A DNA stretch of 64,000 nt from Streptomyces malaysiensis subsp. samsunensis. Its GTDB lineage: Bacteria > Actinomycetota > Actinomycetes > Streptomycetales > Streptomycetaceae. The position numbers and the translations under genes were made by a program. Positions within the stretch are counted from its first letter, which is position 1. Each line of letters starts with the position of its first letter. Under the pieces are notes generated by a model, which ran no database searches, was not told the DNA's origin, and was given only the letters and a program-made list of their open reading frames with translations. Shown here one piece after another: positions 17,111-25,501 of this stretch. The stretch lies in assembly GCF_024519315.1 (NCBI RefSeq), contig NZ_JANIIC010000007.1, positions 62,001-126,000 on the forward strand, given 5' to 3'.

Positions 17111-17231
17111 CTGAGCGCTCCGCTGGAAGTGCCGTGATGCGTCGTCGGCCGTCTGCGGCGCCGTCGTGGCTGGTCGCGCCCACGCGGCGGAGCCGCACAT
17201 CGACACAGCCCCGCGCCCCTTCGGGGCGCCG
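17111..17231 (-). repeat. Dispersed repeat family 2, copy A (3' of panB)
   Basis: An element of about 120 bp. Read on the minus strand it opens with hairpin GCGCCCC-GAA-GGGGCGC (17213-17229), then GGGGCTGTGTCGATGTGCGG, CTCCGCCGCGTGGGCGCGAC, and ends near GGCACTTCCAGCGGAGCGCT. The hairpin begins 32 nt after the panB stop codon. Other copies: 24337-24590, 50661-50779 and 55911-56030. Confidence 0.85.
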
Positions 17232-17261
17232 TCGAACCATAGCGGACTTCTTCCGACCTGC

Positions 17262-18122
17262 TTAGTGGAAGGAGTGCTCCTCGGCCGGGTACGCCCCGCC
17301 GACGACGTCCTCCGCGAAGGCCCGCGCCGCGTCGCCCAGGCTCTGGCGCAGCTGTGCGTACTGCTTGACGAAGCGCGGCACCCGGCCGTCGGTCATGCCC
17401 GCCATGTCCGTCCACACCAGGACCTGGCCGTCGCAGTCGGGACCGGCGCCGATGCCGATGGTGGGGATGTGCAGCGAGCGGGTCACCTCGGCGGCCAGCT
17501 CGGCCGGGACCAGCTCCAGGACCACCGCGAAGGCGCCCGCGTCCTGGACCGCTTTGGCGTCCCGCAGCAGCTGCTGGGCCGCCTCCTCGCCACGCCCCTG
17601 GACGGGGTAGCCCCCGTAGGCGTTGACGGACTGCGGGGTGAGGCCGACATGCGCCATGACCGGGATGCCGGACTGGACCAGCAGCTCGATCTGATGGGCG
17701 GAGCGCTCCCCGCCCTCCAACTTCACGGCGCCCACGCCCGCCTCCTTGACCAGGCGGGTGGCATTGCGCAGGGCCTGGACGGGGCCCTCCTGGTACGAGC
17801 CGAAGGGCAGGTCGCCGACGACGAGGGCGCGCCGGGTGCCGCGGACCACGGCGGCGGAGAGCAGCGCGATCTCGTCCATGGTGACGGGCACGGTGGATTC
17901 GTAGCCCAGGTGGCAGTTGCCCATCGAGTCGCCGACCAGCAGCACCGGGATGCCCGCTTGGTCGAAGACGGACGCGGTCATCGCGTCGTAGGCGGTGAGC
18001 ATCGGCCACTTCTCGGCGCGCCCCTTGGCGGCCGCGATGTCACGGACGGTGATGCGGCGGGAGCCCGTACCCCCGTAGAGCGCCTTCTCGGACTGCTTTT
18101 GCGCAGGATTGACGTGCGTCAT
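17262..18122 (-). CDS. panB: 3-methyl-2-oxobutanoate hydroxymethyltransferase
   Basis: A 286-residue cytoplasmic enzyme making ketopantoate from 2-oxoisovalerate and methylenetetrahydrofolate, the first pantothenate step. Motifs: MLTAYDAMTASVFDQAGIP, LLVGDSMGNCHLGYEST (metal-binding Asp), GDLPFGSYQEG, VKLEGG, PVMAHVGLTPQS and IPTIGIGAGPDCDGQVLV, all in family order. The full length matches. It is divergent from the DHA2 exporter gene. No other pan gene is present in the window. Confidence 0.97.
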   Translation of the reverse strand: MTHVNPAQKQSEKALYGGTGSRRITVRDIAAAKGRAEKWPMLTAYDAMTASVFDQAGIPVLLVGDSMGNCHLGYESTVPVTMDEIALLSAAVVRGTRRALVVGDLPFGSYQEGPVQALRNATRLVKEAGVGAVKLEGGERSAHQIELLVQSGIPVMAHVGLTPQSVNAYGGYPVQGRGEEAAQQLLRDAKAVQDAGAFAVVLELVPAELAAEVTRSLHIPTIGIGAGPDCDGQVLVWTDMAGMTDGRVPRFVKQYAQLRQSLGDAARAFAEDVVGGAYPAEEHSFH

Positions 18123-18230
18123 CGCTACGGCTCCTGTTCATCATCTCGAGGCGCCCTGACGGCGTCCCCGGACCAATCCCATGCTGGCACGGCTCCTGCC
18201 GGGGCGAAAGTGGGCCCGGATGCCCCGGGC

Positions 18231-18246
18231 GGTGGTCTTGACCACC
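18231..18246. promoter_or_regulatory. Palindrome in the panB/DHA2 divergent gap
   Basis: GGTGGTC-TT-GACCACC is a near-perfect 16-bp palindrome followed by TTTT. The two-base loop is too tight for a terminator, so a protein-binding site is more likely. It also contains TTGACC, a possible -35 hexamer. Confidence 0.4.
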
Positions 18247-18335
18247 TTTTCGCGCGGCCTTCCGCCTCGGCGTGGTCCTCCGTGTCAGCGCGCCCTTCTG
18301 TGTCCCGTCGCCCCAAACCCTCGCAAAGATTTTCC

Positions 18336-18361
18336 AATACGATACGGTCTCGTATCGTATT
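18336..18361. promoter_or_regulatory. TetR-type operator of the DHA2 exporter operon
   Basis: A perfect inverted repeat with 11-bp arms, AATACGATACG and CGTATCGTATT, separated by GTCT. It lies 18 bp upstream of the exporter ATG, and the exporter gene overlaps a TetR repressor gene. Binding by that repressor and autoregulation are inferred. The arms are AT-rich compared with surrounding DNA. Confidence 0.85.
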
Positions 18362-18379
18362 TTGCTTAGCCTGGGCGGC

Positions 18380-20002
18380 ATGGCAACCTCCACCACCCAG
18401 GGTGCCCCGGACGGGTCCGGAGTCCCCGCGGAGATCCACCGCAGACGCTGGGCGATCCTCGTCGTCCTGATGTTCAGCGTCCTGGTCGTCGTCCTCGACA
18501 ACTCCATACTCAACGTGGCGATGAAGACCATCGCCTCGCCCAAGCCCACCGGGCTCGGCGCCACCCAGAGCCAGCTCGAGTGGGCGATCAACTCCTACAC
18601 GCTGGTCTTCGCCGGGCTGCTGTTCACCGCGGGGATCCTCGGCGACCGGATCGGCCGTAAGAAGGTCCTGCTCGGCGGGATGGCGGTGTTCGGCATGGGT
18701 TCGGTGCTCGCCGCCTTCTCCGGTTCGCCGGGTGAACTCATCGGCTTCCGGGCGCTCATGGGTCTCGGCGCCGCCTTCGTGATGCCCGCGACCCTCGCCA
18801 TCCTGGTCAATGTCTTCGAACGCGAGGAGCAGGCCAAGGCGATCGGCATCTGGGTCGCCGCGGTGGGGCTGGCCATCGCCATCGGCCCGATCACCGGTGG
18901 ACTGCTGCTCGAGCACTTCTGGTGGGGTTCGGTCTTCTTCGTCAATGTGCCGGTCGTGATCGTCGGGCTGATCGCGATGGTGATGCTCGTGCCCGATTCG
19001 AGGGACCCCGCGCCCGGCCGGGTGGACCCGCTGGGCGTGCTGCTGTCCGTCGTCGGGCTCGTTCTGCTGGTCTACGGCATCATCAAGGGCGGCCAGCTCG
19101 CCGACTTCACCGACGCCCAGGTGCTGGCCTCCATCGGCGGCGGACTCGCCGTCCTGGCCCTGTTCGTACTGCACGAGAAGCGCAGCGACCACCCGGCCAT
19201 CGATGTCGGCTACTTCCGCAACCCCGCCTTCTCCGCCGCCATCGCCGCCGTCGCCCTGGTCTTCTTCGCCCTCATGGGCGTGACCTTCTTCATGGTGTTC
19301 TACACACAGAGCGTGCGCGGCTACAGCGCGCTCCAATCCGGGCTGCTGATCCTGCCGTTGGCCGTGGCGCAGCTGATCTTCGCACCGCGCGCCCGGCTGG
19401 TCGTCGAGCGGTTCGGCGCCCGTGCGGTGTGCACCTGCGGCATGCTGCTGGTGGCCGCCACCATGTCGGGGTTCCTGCTGCTGGGCGTGGACACCCCGAT
19501 CATCGTGCTCGAGGTGCTGTTCTTCTGCCAGGGCGCCGGAATGGCGCATATCATGCCGCCGGTGACCACCGCGATCATGCAGGCGCTGCCACGCCAGAAG
19601 GCCGGCTCCGGCTCGGCGCTCAACAACACCTTCCGGCAGGTCGGCGGTGCGCTCGGGGTCGCCGTGCTCGGCTCGGTGCTCTCCGCCGCCTACCGCGACG
19701 GCATCCGGGACACCCTCGCCGCCGTGCCCGGCCTGCCCGACTCCGTACGGCGCTCGGCGGGCGAGTCCGTCGAGGCCACCCTGGGGGTCGCCGAGAAGCT
19801 GGGGCCCAAGGGCCAGGCGCTGGTGGGCCCCGCGCAGGACGCCTTCGTCCACGCCATGCACATCACCGCCCTCGGCTCGGCGGGCGTCGCGGTCCTCGGC
19901 GCGCTGGTCGTGCTGGCCTTCCTGCCCGGCAAGGGCGCCTCCGGCCAGGCCCCCGACGACGGGCGGCCGCGGTCGCGGGAGGAGGCGTCGGCCCACCGAT
20001 GA
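18380..20002 (+). CDS. DHA2-family MFS drug exporter (14 TM)
   Basis: A 540-residue proton-driven multidrug efflux protein of the EmrB/QacA type. Motif C region [17 protein letters not shown], motif A region [12 protein letters not shown] and motif D1 near the start ([13 protein letters not shown]) are all present. About 14 helices are expected. Transcription should be relieved when a ligand binds the TetR protein encoded next, whose gene overlaps by 4 bp. The ATG at 18380 is chosen because the operator lies just upstream and a longer frame would run through it. Confidence 0.93.
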   Translation: MATSTTQGAPDGSGVPAEIHRRRWAILVVLMFSVLVVVLDNSILNVAMKTIASPKPTGLGATQSQLEWAINSYTLVFAGLLFTAGILGDRIGRKKVLLGGMAVFGMGSVLAAFSGSPGELIGFRALMGLGAAFVMPATLAILVNVFEREEQAKAIGIWVAAVGLAIAIGPITGGLLLEHFWWGSVFFVNVPVVIVGLIAMVMLVPDSRDPAPGRVDPLGVLLSVVGLVLLVYGIIKGGQLADFTDAQVLASIGGGLAVLALFVLHEKRSDHPAIDVGYFRNPAFSAAIAAVALVFFALMGVTFFMVFYTQSVRGYSALQSGLLILPLAVAQLIFAPRARLVVERFGARAVCTCGMLLVAATMSGFLLLGVDTPIIVLEVLFFCQGAGMAHIMPPVTTAIMQALPRQKAGSGSALNNTFRQVGGALGVAVLGSVLSAAYRDGIRDTLAAVPGLPDSVRRSAGESVEATLGVAEKLGPKGQALVGPAQDAFVHAMHITALGSAGVAVLGALVVLAFLPGKGASGQAPDDGRPRSREEASAHR

Positions 20003-20607
20003 CCGCACCGGAGAGCTCCGCGCCCAGGCTCCGCGGCCGCCCCCGCAGCCCCGCCACCGACGCCGCGATCATCGAGGCCGCGCTGCGGCTGCTGGAGGAG
20101 GGCGCCTCGCTCGGCGGGCTCTCCATCGAGGGGATCGCCCGCGAGGCGGGCGTCGGCAAGGCCACCGTGTACCGCCGCTGGCCCGGCAAGGAGGCGCTGA
20201 TGCTCGATGTGCTGCGCTCCCTGGAGGAGCCCAGCCCCGAGCCGGCCGGGGTCTCGGTGCGCGACGACCTCGTCACCATCCTGGAGTTCATGCGCCGACG
20301 CGGGCTCGCCAAGCGCAACTCCGCCCTGCTGCGCAGCGTCATCACCCAGATGCACGCCCACAAGGAGCTGTGGCGGGCCTACGACGAGAACGTGATAGCG
20401 GCCCGCCGCGCCTGCCTGCGCGCCGTGCTGCGGCGGGGGCGGGAGAGCGGTGAGATCCGCGCCGATGTGGATCTGGAGCTGCTCGCCGATCTCTTCACCG
20501 GTCCGATGCTCACGCGCGCCATGCTGCACGAGTGGCGGGAGTTGCCCGACGGGCTGGCCGAACGGATCGTCGACACCGTCCTCGAAGGGGTTTCCCCACG
20601 CCGCTGA
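19999..20607 (+). CDS. TetR-family repressor
   Basis: A 202-residue regulator. The N-terminal helix-turn-helix is [20 protein letters not shown] (about residues 38-57), preceded by [18 protein letters not shown]. The C-terminal ligand domain of the TetR_C_16-like type follows. The ATG overlaps the exporter stop (ATGA). It is the likely repressor of its own operon through the 26-bp palindrome at 18336. Confidence 0.93.
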   Translation: MTAPESSAPRLRGRPRSPATDAAIIEAALRLLEEGASLGGLSIEGIAREAGVGKATVYRRWPGKEALMLDVLRSLEEPSPEPAGVSVRDDLVTILEFMRRRGLAKRNSALLRSVITQMHAHKELWRAYDENVIAARRACLRAVLRRGRESGEIRADVDLELLADLFTGPMLTRAMLHEWRELPDGLAERIVDTVLEGVSPRR

Positions 20608-20783
20608 GCGGTTTGTGCCCGTTGTGTCACAACACGCCCTCCCGGGTCGGGAGGTGGAACTCCGGGCCGTCGCCCCTACGTCCTCCGACGGGGAGCACCC
20701 CACCGGAGGCGTCGGGAAAAGCCCTGGTCATCACCTAGGGTCGTAGCCCGAGGCGCGGCAGTTGAGGCAGTGAGGGACAGCGA

Positions 20784-21812
20784 ATGACGCAGGCGTACAC
20801 GCAGGAGCCGGGACAGCTCGGGGGCGCGCCCCGGCGATCGGACTCCCGGATCGGCCGCCTGCTCGATCGGCTCCGGGACGATCGCGGCATCTGGCGGCGC
20901 GGACTCGTGCTGGCGGCGATCGCGATCCTGCTCGCGCTGGTCATGATCTTCCACGCCGATATCCCCAACCGCGTGGGCAACCTCGGCTCCCTGCTGGAGA
21001 CCTTCCTGCCGTGGCTGGGCCTGTTCCTCCCGGTGCTGCTGGTGCTCGCTCTGGTACGGCGGTCGGCGAGCGCCGTGCTGGCGCTGGTGCTGCCCGTCGC
21101 CGTCTGGCTGAACCTCTTCGGCGGGCTGATGTTCTTCGACAAGTCCGGCAGCGGCGGCGGTGAACTGACGGTGGTCACCCACAACGTCAACGCGGAGAAC
21201 GGCGATCCGACCGGCACCGCGAAGGACGTGGCCGCCTCGGGCGCCGATGTGGTGGCGCTCGAGGAGCTGACCAGCGCGGCCGTGCCGACGTACGAGCGTG
21301 CCCTGGCGGGCACCTACCGCTATCACACCGTGCAGGGCACGGTGGGGCTGTGGAGCAAGTACCCGCTGTCCGGCACCAAGCCGGTGGACATCAAGCTGGG
21401 CTGGACGCGGGCGCTGCGCACCGCCGTCGCCACCCCGCGCGGTGAGATCGGCGTCTATGTGGCGCATCTGCCCTCGGTGCGGGTGAAGTTCAACGCGGGC
21501 TTCACCGCCGGGCAGCGCGACGCCAGCGCGGAGGCGCTGGGCCAGGCCATCGCCCGGGAACCGCTCCACAAGGTGATCCTGCTCGGCGATCTGAACGGCA
21601 CGATGAACGACCGGGCGCTCGCGCCCGTCACCTCGCAGATGCGGTCCGCCCAGGGCGCGGCGGGCGACGGCTTCGGCTTCAGCTGGCCCGCCTCGTTCCC
21701 GATGGCGCGGATCGACCAGATCATGGTGCGCGGGGTGGACCCGGTCTCGGCGTGGGCCCTGCCCAGGACCGGCAGCGACCACCTTCCGCTGGCGGCGTCG
21801 GTCGACTACTGA
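20784..21812 (+). CDS. Membrane-anchored endonuclease/exonuclease/phosphatase-family hydrolase
   Basis: A 342-residue protein with a cytoplasmic N-terminus, three hydrophobic helices (about residues 38-120), then an extracytoplasmic EEP domain. EEP motifs: THNVNAEN (Asn), VVALEEL (Glu, metal), HLPSV, LLGDLNGTMND (Asp and Asn) and GSDHLPLAASV (Asp-His). The family cuts phosphodiesters in nucleic acids, lipids or sugar phosphates; which of these applies here cannot be told. The same helices-plus-EEP layout is common in Streptomyces. Confidence 0.88.
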   Translation: MTQAYTQEPGQLGGAPRRSDSRIGRLLDRLRDDRGIWRRGLVLAAIAILLALVMIFHADIPNRVGNLGSLLETFLPWLGLFLPVLLVLALVRRSASAVLALVLPVAVWLNLFGGLMFFDKSGSGGGELTVVTHNVNAENGDPTGTAKDVAASGADVVALEELTSAAVPTYERALAGTYRYHTVQGTVGLWSKYPLSGTKPVDIKLGWTRALRTAVATPRGEIGVYVAHLPSVRVKFNAGFTAGQRDASAEALGQAIAREPLHKVILLGDLNGTMNDRALAPVTSQMRSAQGAAGDGFGFSWPASFPMARIDQIMVRGVDPVSAWALPRTGSDHLPLAASVDY

Positions 21813-21822
21813 GCTCGCGCCC

Positions 21823-21893
21823 CGTGAAGTGACAGAGCCCGCGCCCGTGAAGTGACGGAGCTCACAGGGCTGAAGTGACAGAGCTCACGGGGC
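21823..21893. repeat. Three direct repeats of about 24 bp
   Basis: Units beginning CGTGAAGTGACAGAGC, CGTGAAGTGACGGAGC and CTGAAGTGACAGAGC follow the EEP stop codon at 24-bp spacing. The later units contain GAGCTCAC. Their role is unknown; they lie between the EEP gene and the MFS promoter. Confidence 0.75.
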
Positions 21894-21960
21894 GCCCGGC
21901 GAGATCTTACGTCCCGTTCACCTTGGGGATCTCCTTGGGAACATTCGGCGTGAGAGACTT

Positions 21961-21977
21961 TGTTCAGCTAGAGAACA
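21961..21977. promoter_or_regulatory. Short palindrome upstream of MFS gene
   Basis: TGTTC-AGCTAGA-GAACA lies in an AT-richer stretch (AGAGAACATATACATCC) 43 bp upstream of the MFS ATG. This is a plausible MarR- or LacI-sized operator overlapping a promoter. No regulator gene is adjacent. Confidence 0.4.
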
Positions 21978-22019
21978 TATACATCCCTGCACGTTTCTCC
22001 TTCGTTTGAAAGGTCTCTC

Positions 22020-23225
22020 ATGCCCCTGGCCCTGCTCGCCCTTGCTGTGAGCGCCTTCGGCATTGGTACTACCGAATTCGTGATGATGGGCCTGCTGCCC
22101 AATGTCGCGAACGATCTGGACACCTCGGTGCCCACGGCCGGGTACCTCGTCTCCGCATACGCCATCGGAGTCGTGGTGGGCGCTCCGCTGCTGACCGCCC
22201 TCGGTTCCCGTATCCCGCGCAAGCGGATGCTCGTGTTGCTCATGGCGCTCTTCACGGTGGGCAACCTCGCCTCCGCCCTCGCCCCCAGCTTCGGACTGCT
22301 GATCGCGGGCCGGGTGCTCGCCGGGCTGCCGCACGGCGCATTCTTCGGCGTCGGCGCGGTGGTCGCCGCGCGGCTGGTGAGCGAGGACCGGCGGGCCCGC
22401 GCGGTCGCCACCATGTTCCTCGGGCTGACGATCGCCAACATCGTCGGCGTCCCCGTCGCCACCCTGCTCGGCCAGAACCTCGGCTGGCGCGCGACCTTCC
22501 TGGTCGTCTCCGCGATCGGCGTCGTCGCCATGGCCGCGCTCGCCCGGCTCGTTCCGCGGGTCTCCCTCGAGCAGCACGGCGGGCTGCGCCAGGAGCTCGG
22601 CGCGCTGCGCGACCGGCAGGTGCTGCTGGGGCTGCTCACCGCGGTCTTCGGCTTCGCCGGCGTCTTCGCCGTCTACAGCTACCTCGCCTCGATGATGACC
22701 GAGGTCACCGGGTTCGGTGAATCGACGGTCACGCTGGTGCTCGCGCTGTTCGGCATCGGCATGACGCTGGGCGCCCTGGTCGCCGGTCCGCTGACCGACC
22801 GGGCGCTGCGGCCGACGCTCTACGGTTCGCTGGCGGCCCTGGCCGTCGTGCTCGTGCTCTTCGACTTCACGGTGCATGTGAAGTGGGCGGCGCTGGTGTC
22901 GGTCGTGGTGCTGGGCGCGGTCGGCTTCATGACCACGACCCCGCTCCAGATGCTGGTGATGAACAAGGCTAAGCACGCCCCGACGCTGGCCTCCGCCTCC
23001 AACCACTCCGCCTTCAACCTCGCCAACGCCGGTGGCGCGTGGCTCGGCGGCGCCGCCATCGCGGCGGGCTGGGGCTGGACCTCCCCGACGCTGGTCGGTG
23101 CCGTGCTCGCGGTGATCGGGCTCGCGATCGCGCTGATCGCGGGCGTGAGCGATCGGGCGCCGGTGGGGGGTTCGCGGGTTGTCGCGAGTGGTGAGGGTGT
23201 GCGGCGGTTGTCTGAGGTGGGGTGA
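22020..23225 (+). CDS. MFS transporter, AraJ/DHA1-like
   Basis: A 401-residue 12-helix transporter. The N-terminus PLALLALAVSAFGIGTTEFV, motif GAPLLTALGSRIPRKRML and motif C AGRVLAGLPHGAFFGVGAVV are characteristic of the AraJ/YdhP branch of DHA1 exporters. The likely role is export of sugars, chloramphenicol-like or other small molecules; the substrate is unknown. The start codon at 22020 is preceded by TTTGAAAGG. The C-terminal 20 residues are variable. Confidence 0.9.
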   Translation: MPLALLALAVSAFGIGTTEFVMMGLLPNVANDLDTSVPTAGYLVSAYAIGVVVGAPLLTALGSRIPRKRMLVLLMALFTVGNLASALAPSFGLLIAGRVLAGLPHGAFFGVGAVVAARLVSEDRRARAVATMFLGLTIANIVGVPVATLLGQNLGWRATFLVVSAIGVVAMAALARLVPRVSLEQHGGLRQELGALRDRQVLLGLLTAVFGFAGVFAVYSYLASMMTEVTGFGESTVTLVLALFGIGMTLGALVAGPLTDRALRPTLYGSLAALAVVLVLFDFTVHVKWAALVSVVVLGAVGFMTTTPLQMLVMNKAKHAPTLASASNHSAFNLANAGGAWLGGAAIAAGWGWTSPTLVGAVLAVIGLAIALIAGVSDRAPVGGSRVVASGEGVRRLSEVG

Positions 23226-24336
23226 GCTACGGGGGGCTCCGGCGGATCTTTCCCCTCCCCGCCCCTTCCCACTACCAGGGGCTCCGCCCCTGGGACCCCT
23301 GGGGACCCGGGGCCTCAGGTCGGGACCCCCGGACCCGGGCCGGGGGGTCCCGGCCCGGGTCCGGGGCTCTGAGACCCCGGGCTGGGGCTCCGGGCCCCCG
23401 GGGCGGGACTTCGGGTCGAGGCTCCGGGCCCCCGGGGCGGGGCTCTGGGTCGGGATTTCGGGTCGGGGCTCTGAAACCCCGGGTCTCGGCTCTGGGTAGG
23501 GACTTCGGGCCGGGACTCCGGGAACCTGGGTCGGGGCTCCGGGGCTCCGGGGCTCCGCAACGCCGGAACGCCGGAACCCTGCGACTCCGCGCTTCCGCGC
23601 TTCCAGGGCCCTGGGGCTCCGGGACGCTGAGTCGGGGCTCCGGGGCTCCGGGGCTCCGGGGCTCCGGGGCTCCGGGGCGCTGGGACTCTGAGACCTCGGG
23701 ACCCTGAGGTCCTGGGCCTCTGCGCCTCTGCCACTCCGCGCTTCCGCGCTTCCAGGACGCTGAGGCTCCGGGACGCTGAGTCGGGGCTCTCGGATCCCGG
23801 GTCGGGGCTCCGGGGCGCTGGGACTCCGAGACCTCGGGACCCAGAGGTCCCGCGCCTCTGCCACTCCGCGCTTCCGCGCCTCCGGGACCCTGCGCCTCCG
23901 GGACGCCCGGGACCTGGGTCGGGGCTCTCGGGACCTGGGTCGGGGCTCTGGGACGCCGGACCGCGCGGCTCCGGGGCTCTGGGGCCTCGGGACCCTGAGG
24001 CCCTGGGACTCCGCGCCTCCGGGACTCCGCGCCTCCGGGACTCTGGGGCCCGGGAACGCCGGGCCCCCGGGTCGGGGCTCTGGGACGCCGGGACCCCGCG
24101 CCTCCGGGATTCCGAGACCTCGGGACCCTGAGGCCCTGGGACTCTGTCACCCCGCGCCTCCGGGTCCCGGGCCCCCAGGGCCCGGGGCCAGGGAGCCCAG
24201 GGGCCCAGGGGCGGAGCCCCTGGTAACGGGGTCCGGGGCGGAGCCCTGGTTCGGGGTCTGGGGCGGAGCCCCAGTTTCGGGAAGGGGCGGGGAGGGGACA
24301 GCCCGCCGCAGGCGTCACGACCCGTCGGAGACCCCC
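23226..24336. repeat. 1.1-kb non-coding tract of degenerate GC-rich repeats
   Basis: Opens (23228-23290) and closes (24180-24318) with family 1 blocks. Between them is a dense array built from 9-11 bp words such as GGGGCTCCG and GGGACTCCG, including pure 9-bp tandems near 23640-23675. A larger period of about 138 bp is visible: TGGGACTCTGAGACCTCGGG at 23681 recurs with one change at 23819. Open frames through the tract give Pro/Arg/Gly/Ser-rich periodic peptides with no family signal, so I treat it as non-coding. Confidence 0.85.
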
Positions 24337-24590
24337 TGAGCGTTCCGCTGGAGGTGCTCTCGGGTTGATGGATCGTCTGCGGCGCCGTCGTGGCTGGTCG
24401 CGCAGTTCCCCGCGCCCCTTTGGGGCGCCCCGAGCTGTCGTCGGTCGTCTGCGGCGTCGTTGTGGCTGGTTGCGCCCGCGCGGCGGAGCCGCATATTGGC
24501 ACAGCCCCGCGCCGCTTCGGGGGCGCCCTGGGGCGCGCCCGCGCGGCGGAGCCGCGCATTGGCACAGCCCCGCGCCCCTTCGGGGCGCGT
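24337..24590. repeat. Dispersed repeat family 2, copy B (nested cluster)
   Basis: Begins TGAGCGTTCCGCTGGAGGTG and contains three partial copies of the CGGCGGAGCCGC...CCCGCGCCCCTTCGGGGCG half of the element, ending near 24590. It looks like an expanded or nested version of copies A, C and D. Unlike those, it is not directly behind a stop codon. The 105 bp from here to the hydrolase ATG hold its promoter; TTGACT is visible near 24628. Confidence 0.8.
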
Positions 24591-24695
24591 TGCGTGGCGT
24601 TGCCGGGGTGTTCTGGATCTGGTGGGCTTGACTTTGACACCGATGTGAGGCTTGAGCGTCCCCGTCATCAGCCGCGAGACGAAGGGCACCACCTG

Positions 24696-25475
24696 ATGAC
24701 CAGCACCTCACCCCTGGCCCGCGTCGTCCGGGGCAGTGGCCCCGGGCTGTTGCTCGCTCATGGCGGGACCGGCTCCATCGAGGGAAACTACGGTCCGATC
24801 CTGGACGGCCTCGCCGAGCGCCGTCGCGTGGTCGGCCCCGACTACCCCGGCTCCGGCCGCACCCCGCGCGCCAACGGGCCGCTGGACCTCGACACCCTCG
24901 CCGACCAGCTGGTGGCCACCGCCGTCGAGGAGGGCCTGGAGACCTTCGCCATCGCCGGGTACTCGCTCGGCGGCCCGGTCGCCCTGCGCGCCGCCACCCG
25001 CCATCCGGAGCGGGTCACCGCCCTCATGCTGACCGCGACCTTCGCCCACCCCAGCGCCCGGATGCGGCTCCTGGTGGAGGACTGGCTGCGGCTGCTCCGC
25101 GCGGGCGACCAGGAGGCGGCCGCCCGCTGGACCACCCTTGTCGCCGCGGGCGCGCCCTATCTGGACCGGATGACGCCCGAGGAGCTCGCCACGCTGATCG
25201 CGTACGCCCGCGACTCCGTACCGCCCGGCGCGGTCGACCAGGTCGAACTGGTCGGCCGGGTCGACGTCCGCGAGGACCTGGGCCGGATCCGGGTGCCCAC
25301 GCTGGTGATCTCCACGGCGCTGGACACGATGGCCACGCCGTACCACCACCGTCAGGTCGCCGACGGGATCCCCGGGGCGCGCTTCGCCGAGCTGGCGTCC
25401 GGCCATCTGCCGTTCGCGGAGGCGCCCGGTGAGTGGCTGGGGCTGATCAGGGCGTTCCTGGACGCCCAGGCATAA
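24696..25475 (+). CDS. Alpha/beta hydrolase
   Basis: A 259-residue soluble hydrolase. Oxyanion-hole segment LLLAHGGTGS, nucleophile elbow GYSLGG (Ser90), acid in VISTALDTMATP and His in ASGHLPFAEAP are in the right order and spacing. The family covers esterases, lactonases and similar enzymes; no substrate can be assigned. It is convergent with nadE, 26 bp away. The upstream gap is repeat-filled. Confidence 0.88.
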   Translation: MTSTSPLARVVRGSGPGLLLAHGGTGSIEGNYGPILDGLAERRRVVGPDYPGSGRTPRANGPLDLDTLADQLVATAVEEGLETFAIAGYSLGGPVALRAATRHPERVTALMLTATFAHPSARMRLLVEDWLRLLRAGDQEAAARWTTLVAAGAPYLDRMTPEELATLIAYARDSVPPGAVDQVELVGRVDVREDLGRIRVPTLVISTALDTMATPYHHRQVADGIPGARFAELASGHLPFAEAPGEWLGLIRAFLDAQA

Positions 25476-25501
25476 CCCTCACGGGCGCCCCGCCGACAGG
25501 C

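Noticed and set aside
17003..17206. Longer start for the DrrA-like ATPase at 17206
   Set aside because: The added residues translate dispersed repeat copy A; the family pattern begins right after the ATG at 17002.
21918..24711. Long minus-strand frames (648, 479 and 441 codons) encoding Pro/Ser/Glu/Arg repeats
   Set aside because: They overlap the MFS gene in part and otherwise translate a degenerate short-period repeat; all frames look equally periodic and none has a ribosome site or family match.
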